Source of the DNA: an uncultured Phycisphaerales bacterium
GTDB lineage: Bacteria; Planctomycetota; Phycisphaerae; UBA1845; CAIVHJ01
DNA: 10,283 nt
NCBI GenBank assembly: GCA_903905665.1
Contig: CAIVHJ010000255.1
Location: forward strand, 1 to 10,283
Reading direction: 5' to 3'
Part shown: one piece after another, positions 6,966 through 10,283 of the stretch
How the letters are laid out: the number at the start of each line of letters is the position of its first letter
Numbering within the stretch: position 1 is the first letter of the stretch
Made by a program: the position numbers and the translations under genes
Notes under the pieces: model-generated
What the model saw: only the letters and a program-made list of their open reading frames with translations
What the model was told of the DNA's origin: nothing
Database searches by the model: none

Positions 6966-8621
6966 TCAACGAGGAAGGTATCTGCGGAACACAACGACAT
7001 TCAACATCGCGACCGTGAGAAGGCCCCCCCACATCACCGCCAACCCCAGGGGCAGCGACGCCACATCCCGTGCCATGCCTTTTCCCAGCACGGTCAGCAG
7101 AAAGACAATCAAACTGGGAACAAAACTGATTCCGAACGCCACCAGCGGCTGACCCCCTCGAAAAATAATCCCCAGTGCGGCGCCCAACACCGCCAGAACC
7201 AGCACGCTCACGCTATAAACGGATCGGACATGGATTTCGGTGATAATGTCATTCCAATACTTGGAGTAAATTCCCAACAATTTTCGATGCTGCGCGTCAA
7301 TTTCAGGTCCCAAACCCAATCGGGTGGAGGAATTCATCAGTTGGGTGGGACGATACAGGGGATTCTGCAATGTAGCCTGAACGGCAGTCGGCAGATGCAA
7401 TGGGCCCCATTCACGCGGCCGAGAGGACTCCATCGAAGTTCCAGGTTCGGTGGATTCAGCTACCTGAACCTCTTTCACCAAATGGACGTACAAACCGAAT
7501 TCGTTTTCCCCGATCGGTTGCAATGAAATCGTGCCCACCGCCGCCCGATAACTCACACTAAGCCGATTTGAATCCCCTCGCTGCGTCAGTAGCACCGGAG
7601 TCAACTCGAGCACATTGCGTTGATGATCTGGATCATACCGAAGCTCGCTTTGAGACGATTGCAACCGCAGATCATAGTCCGTCCCCTCCAAAACAATCCC
7701 GTCGGGCTGAGATAGATCGTGGCGCACATCATCCAACACCGTTTTTTCAAAGATCATCTCGCGTGTGGTCTTCAATTCATCGGATACTTTTGAAAAACCT
7801 TCTTCGAGATGATCCAGAAAATACCACAACCGACCCAGCGTTTGAAAACCCACCCGCCGACGACCCACAACGCCGCGGGTCGGCAATTCATAGGGTCCCA
7901 GTCGAAGGCTTCCGGTTTCGGGAACCCCGGCGCGATTTGCTGAGAAATTAATTCCCGTGAAAGCATCCAGTTCAGCCTCGAACACCGGGGGTTGTCGGTT
8001 CAAATCAAATTTCAAAGCCGCGGAATCGCACGTGCCCATCCGAAGCAATTCGTCATTCGCAAACGTCAAAAAAACGACCCCCTTGAGAATCACCGCTTCG
8101 AGATTGGACCGACCGGACGGGACGGGAACCGGCTCCGCCTGTTCGGCATAAATCCGCAAATTTTGATAGTTCAGACCGCGCTTGACCTGCTGCGACACAT
8201 AGGTCGAAATCCCGGTCTGCGACACCAGTTGCGCCTGCATCTGCGTCAGCAGTTCGGGAATGACGAAATTGAGCAGGACAAACGTCAAACCGGCCGACAA
8301 CACGCTGATCACCATGCACGGTGCGAACAACATTCGTGTGCCGATCCCACTGCCGCGGCACGCCATGATTTCGTTATCGGCGGCCATCCGACCGTAGGTG
8401 AGCGTGGCGCTGAACAGAGCGGCTATCGGCAAACTGAACGCCGCAAAAAGCGGAACCACCATCAGAAGCAATATCGCAGTTTGGCGGGGGGTGATGTCGC
8501 TCAGGCGGGTCAGGTTGTAGATTCCGCCACATGTGCTCAGAACGATCGTAAGTCCGATCGTCGTCAGCACGAACGTCTTCCCCATCTCCCAGCAAATGTA
8601 CCTTTGCAGCGTGTTGAACAT
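6966..8621 (-). CDS. LptF/LptG (YjgP/YjgQ) family permease, long form
   Basis: The product has the family architecture: three N-terminal membrane spans (about 16-36, 48-76, 98-121), a large periplasmic part, and three C-terminal spans (about 469-488, 493-512, 525-545). Typical stretches include TLTYGRMAADNEIMACRGSGI (73-93), which is the cytoplasmic loop after span two, and the final helices with VLGAALGIIF. LptF and LptG form the inner-membrane part of the LptB2FG ATPase that extracts lipopolysaccharide and hands it to LptC. At 551 residues it is much longer than the usual 350-400; the excess lies in the periplasmic region (about 125-450), which holds more than the single beta-jellyroll expected. 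No sibling LptG or LptB is in the window, so F and G cannot be told apart. A GAAGAG stretch precedes the ATG at 8621. Confidence 0.87.
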   Translation of the reverse strand: MFNTLQRYICWEMGKTFVLTTIGLTIVLSTCGGIYNLTRLSDITPRQTAILLLMVVPLFAAFSLPIAALFSATLTYGRMAADNEIMACRGSGIGTRMLFAPCMVISVLSAGLTFVLLNFVIPELLTQMQAQLVSQTGISTYVSQQVKRGLNYQNLRIYAEQAEPVPVPSGRSNLEAVILKGVVFLTFANDELLRMGTCDSAALKFDLNRQPPVFEAELDAFTGINFSANRAGVPETGSLRLGPYELPTRGVVGRRRVGFQTLGRLWYFLDHLEEGFSKVSDELKTTREMIFEKTVLDDVRHDLSQPDGIVLEGTDYDLRLQSSQSELRYDPDHQRNVLELTPVLLTQRGDSNRLSVSYRAAVGTISLQPIGENEFGLYVHLVKEVQVAESTEPGTSMESSRPREWGPLHLPTAVQATLQNPLYRPTQLMNSSTRLGLGPEIDAQHRKLLGIYSKYWNDIITEIHVRSVYSVSVLVLAVLGAALGIIFRGGQPLVAFGISFVPSLIVFLLTVLGKGMARDVASLPLGLAVMWGGLLTVAMLNVVVFRRYLPR

Positions 8622-8658
8622 CGTTTTCTCTTCATCCGGTCAATATCAATCGCCGCCT

Positions 8659-8686
8659 ATCATAACACGTCTGAACGACGTTTCAC
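8659..8686 (-). promoter_or_regulatory. Possible promoter of the LptF/G-like gene
   Basis: On the minus strand TATGAT (8664-8659) is a good -10 box; GTGAAA (8686-8681) 16 bp upstream is a weak -35 (4 of 6). Transcription would begin near 8652, giving a leader of about 30 nt that includes the purine-rich GAAGAG before the ATG, in contrast to the other divergent promoter pair. Confidence 0.4.
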
Positions 8687-8703
8687 AGTTTCGATCGGAC
8701 GGC

Positions 8704-8732
8704 TTGACCTCTTGTGTTCTAGCTCCGACAAT
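8704..8732 (+). promoter_or_regulatory. Possible promoter of the aldolase-lut operon
   Basis: TTGACC (8704-8709; 5 of 6 to the -35 consensus) is followed after 17 bp by GACAAT (8727-8732; 4 of 6 to the -10 consensus). The -10 box overlaps the first ATG (8731), and transcription would begin near 8739, directly before a second in-frame ATG at 8740. No other convincing promoter was seen between 8622 and 8730 on this strand, and no Shine-Dalgarno sequence precedes either ATG. Confidence 0.35.
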
Positions 8733-9399
8733 GGCCTCCATGATCAATGAAACCACGGTCCGACAATCGCTCTGCGAAATGGGTCAGCGGCTTTATGCAC
8801 GCCAATTTGTCGCCGGAAACGACGGCAACCTCTCGCACCGATTGCCGAACCAGCGAATTCTGTGCACCCCGACTCTAATTTCCAAGGGGTTCATGAAACC
8901 GCAGGACATCTGCCTCGTCGATTTGGACGGCCACCGATTGTCCGGTCCCCGATCCCCCACCAGCGAAATTCTCATGCATCTGGAAGTCTATAAGAACGAT
9001 CCTTCGACGCAGGCGGTGGTCCACTGTCACCCGCCGCATGTCACCGCTTTTGCAATGACGGATCAGGACGTTCCGACGATGTTGTTGCCCGAAATGGAAA
9101 TGTTTTTGGGCGAGGTGCCGCGCGCTTCTTATGAAACACCCGGGACGGCGGCTTTTGCGGCGGTTCTCCGACCGTACATCGGACGAGCCAACACGGTGAT
9201 TCTCAGCAATCACGGTGTCGTCGGCTGGGCGGAATCTCTGGAACGGGCGATGTGGCAGGTGGAATTGCTGGACGCTTATTGCCGCTTGTTGATTCTGGCG
9301 AAGCAGGTCGGAAACATCCGTCCCATTCCCTCTGAAAAAATCGCCGAACTCCAGCAGCAACGAAACCGCTTTTTCGAGAAGGACACCCGTCGTGATTGA
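8731..9399 (+). CDS. Class II aldolase/adducin family protein (fuculose-phosphate aldolase-like)
   Basis: With the ATG at 8731 the product has 222 residues, the usual size for zinc-dependent class II aldolases such as L-fuculose-1-phosphate aldolase. Visible family features are GNDGNLSHR (29-37) for phosphate binding, TPTLISKGFM (46-55), the catalytic Glu79 in PTSEILMH, and zinc ligands His98 and His100 (HCHPPH) and His161 (SNHGVVG). The likely reaction is reversible cleavage of a ketose phosphate to dihydroxyacetone phosphate and an aldehyde; the exact sugar (fuculose, rhamnulose, ribulose or methylthioribulose phosphate) cannot be fixed. The frame stays open upstream to 8533, but that extension runs over the divergent permease gene and the promoter region. 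ATG 8740 is an alternative start that fits the promoter. lutA and lutB follow after 45 bp. Confidence 0.88.
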   Translation: MASMINETTVRQSLCEMGQRLYARQFVAGNDGNLSHRLPNQRILCTPTLISKGFMKPQDICLVDLDGHRLSGPRSPTSEILMHLEVYKNDPSTQAVVHCHPPHVTAFAMTDQDVPTMLLPEMEMFLGEVPRASYETPGTAAFAAVLRPYIGRANTVILSNHGVVGWAESLERAMWQVELLDAYCRLLILAKQVGNIRPIPSEKIAELQQQRNRFFEKDTRRD

Positions 9400-9444
9400 A
9401 CCTGCAATAACCCCCGCGCCGCAACCAACGGATCACGGGTTTCT

Positions 9445-10188
9445 ATGAACGTCATGCTTTTTATCACCTGCCTGACCGACACGTTTGAACCGCGTGTGGG
9501 CGTCGCCATGGTAAGGCTGTTGCGTCACTTCGGCTGCCGTGTTCACTTTCCTCCGGATCAGACGTGCTGTGGTCAACCGCAATACAACAACGGTTATCAT
9601 GTCGAAGCGGCTCGACTTGCCCGGAGGATGATCGACGTTTTCGAGGGCAACGATTATGTCGTCACGCCGTCGGGTTCCTGCGCCTCGATGATCAAATTTC
9701 ATTATCCCGACCTGCTGAAATGCGATCCGACCTACGCGCAGCGCGCTCGCCGCTTGGCGGAACGAACGTGGGAAATCGGCTCGTTCGTGACGGAGGTTCT
9801 GAAGGTGGACATCTCCCAGATGAGTGTCAAGAACCGCGAGCCCGTCACCGTTCACTACAGTTGCCATCTGCGAGGACTGCAAACTCCCGAACAGGTGACA
9901 CGATGGATTCGTGACATGCAGGGCGCGGATTACCGTCCGCTCGAACAGATGGATCAATGCTGTGGTTTCGGCGGTGCGTTCCATGTGATGTATACGTCGA
10001 TCAGCAGCGCTATCGCCGGCGATAAACTGGCCTGCCTCAAACAAACCGGCGCCGCGACCGTCGTCAGCAACGAGGCCGGTTGTACGATGACTTTGGGCGG
10101 GGCGGCTCGCCGCAGAGGATTACGTTTGAAATTCAAACACACCGTTGAAATCTGGGCCGAATCCCTTGGCCTATTGGACGATCTGTAA
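9445..10188 (+). CDS. lutA: LutA-type (Fe-S)-binding oxidoreductase subunit
   Basis: The 247-residue product contains two cysteine-rich CCG domains. The first has Cys9, Cys41-Cys42 in CCGQP and Cys79 in PSGSCA; the second has Cys140 in YSCHLRG, Cys172-Cys173 in CCGFGG and Cys213 in NEAGC. The start (MNVMLFITCLTDTFEPRVG) and the spacing are those of B. subtilis LutA, the subunit of the LutABC complex that oxidises L-lactate to pyruvate; the CCG motifs are also found in heterodisulfide reductase and glycolate oxidase subunits. Length is normal. The stop overlaps the ATG of lutB (TAATG), so the subunits are probably translated in a coupled way. There is no clear Shine-Dalgarno sequence before the ATG at 9445, and an ATG at 9454 is also possible. 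It lies 45 bp after the aldolase gene. Confidence 0.87.
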   Translation: MNVMLFITCLTDTFEPRVGVAMVRLLRHFGCRVHFPPDQTCCGQPQYNNGYHVEAARLARRMIDVFEGNDYVVTPSGSCASMIKFHYPDLLKCDPTYAQRARRLAERTWEIGSFVTEVLKVDISQMSVKNREPVTVHYSCHLRGLQTPEQVTRWIRDMQGADYRPLEQMDQCCGFGGAFHVMYTSISSAIAGDKLACLKQTGAATVVSNEAGCTMTLGGAARRRGLRLKFKHTVEIWAESLGLLDDL

Positions 10189-10283
10189 TGTCTGTATCTT
10201 CTGACACATTTCGGTCTTCGGTTCGGCGGGCCCTTTCAGACGCGTCGTTGAGAGAAACCATCCGAAGCACAGCGGCCAAAAAA
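10188..10283 (+). CDS. lutB: LutB-type lactate utilisation iron-sulfur protein, N-terminus (cut by window end)
   Basis: Only the first 32 codons are present, starting at the ATG that shares its A with the lutA stop. The peptide (MSVSSDTFRSSVRRALSDAS, then LRETIRSTAAKK) fits the F....(A/V)..AL.D..L...+..A opening of LutB/LldF proteins, which carry ferredoxin-like 4Fe-4S clusters and work with LutA and LutC in L-lactate oxidation. The call rests mainly on the overlap with lutA; the cluster-binding part is outside the window. Confidence 0.65.
   Translation, partial: MSVSSDTFRSSVRRALSDASLRETIRSTAAKK

Noticed and set aside
6940..6990. Bidirectional terminator between the convergent site-2 protease and LptF/G-like genes
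   Set aside because: The gap is 5 bp and I found no GC-rich hairpin followed by a T run on either strand.
8533..8730. N-terminal extension of the aldolase frame back to 8533
   Set aside because: It would overlap the start of the divergent permease and its promoter, and class II aldolases of this type begin shortly before the GNxGN(L/V)S motif.
7992..8750. Long plus-strand open frame (252 codons) opposite the LptF/G-like gene
   Set aside because: It is antisense to conserved membrane spans and the product is rich in Arg, His and Gln without recognisable domains.

Overview
The window looks like an ordinary chromosomal stretch of a Gram-negative (diderm) bacterium of moderate-to-high GC. It carries lipid-transport (MlaE-type) and LPS-export (LptF/LptG-type) membrane proteins, a lipoprotein and an RseP protease. 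A very long, multi-PDZ RseP, a HEAT-repeat lipoprotein and a rhomboid protease with a charged C-terminal tail are together most reminiscent of Planctomycetota. That placement is an inference from gene style; there is no rRNA or other phylogenetic marker in the window.

Layout. (1) Positions 1-4419, all minus strand, read as one compact operon in the order dxr, rseP, HEAT-repeat lipoprotein, STAS-domain protein, mlaE-like permease (cut by the window start). Junctions are overlaps or gaps of at most 40 bp. It joins isoprenoid precursor synthesis, envelope-stress proteolysis and a probable phospholipid ABC transporter with its STAS partner. (2) Positions 4420-4509 are a short divergent promoter region. 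(3) Positions 4510-6960, plus strand: a NUDIX hydrolase of the ADP-ribose pyrophosphatase type, a rhomboid serine protease and a SpoIVFB-like site-2 protease, tightly packed. The two proteases end in the same roughly 35-residue module. (4) Positions 6966-8621, minus strand: an unusually long LptF/LptG-type permease, convergent with the site-2 protease and only 5 bp from it. (5) Positions 8622-8730: a second divergent intergenic region. (6) Positions 8731-10283, plus strand: a class II aldolase, lutA and the beginning of lutB, suggesting oxidation of an aldolase-derived C3 product or of lactate.

No mobile element, CRISPR array, tRNA or rRNA was seen, and no gene-free stretch exceeds about 110 bp. 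The most interesting signals are (a) the divergent dxr/NUDIX promoters, both placed so that transcripts would start about 3 nt before the ATG, with a similar arrangement before the aldolase, which suggests leaderless first cistrons; (b) the shared C-terminal module on two unrelated, adjacent intramembrane proteases; and (c) the enlarged RseP and LptF/G-like proteins. No clearly new multi-gene system is visible.
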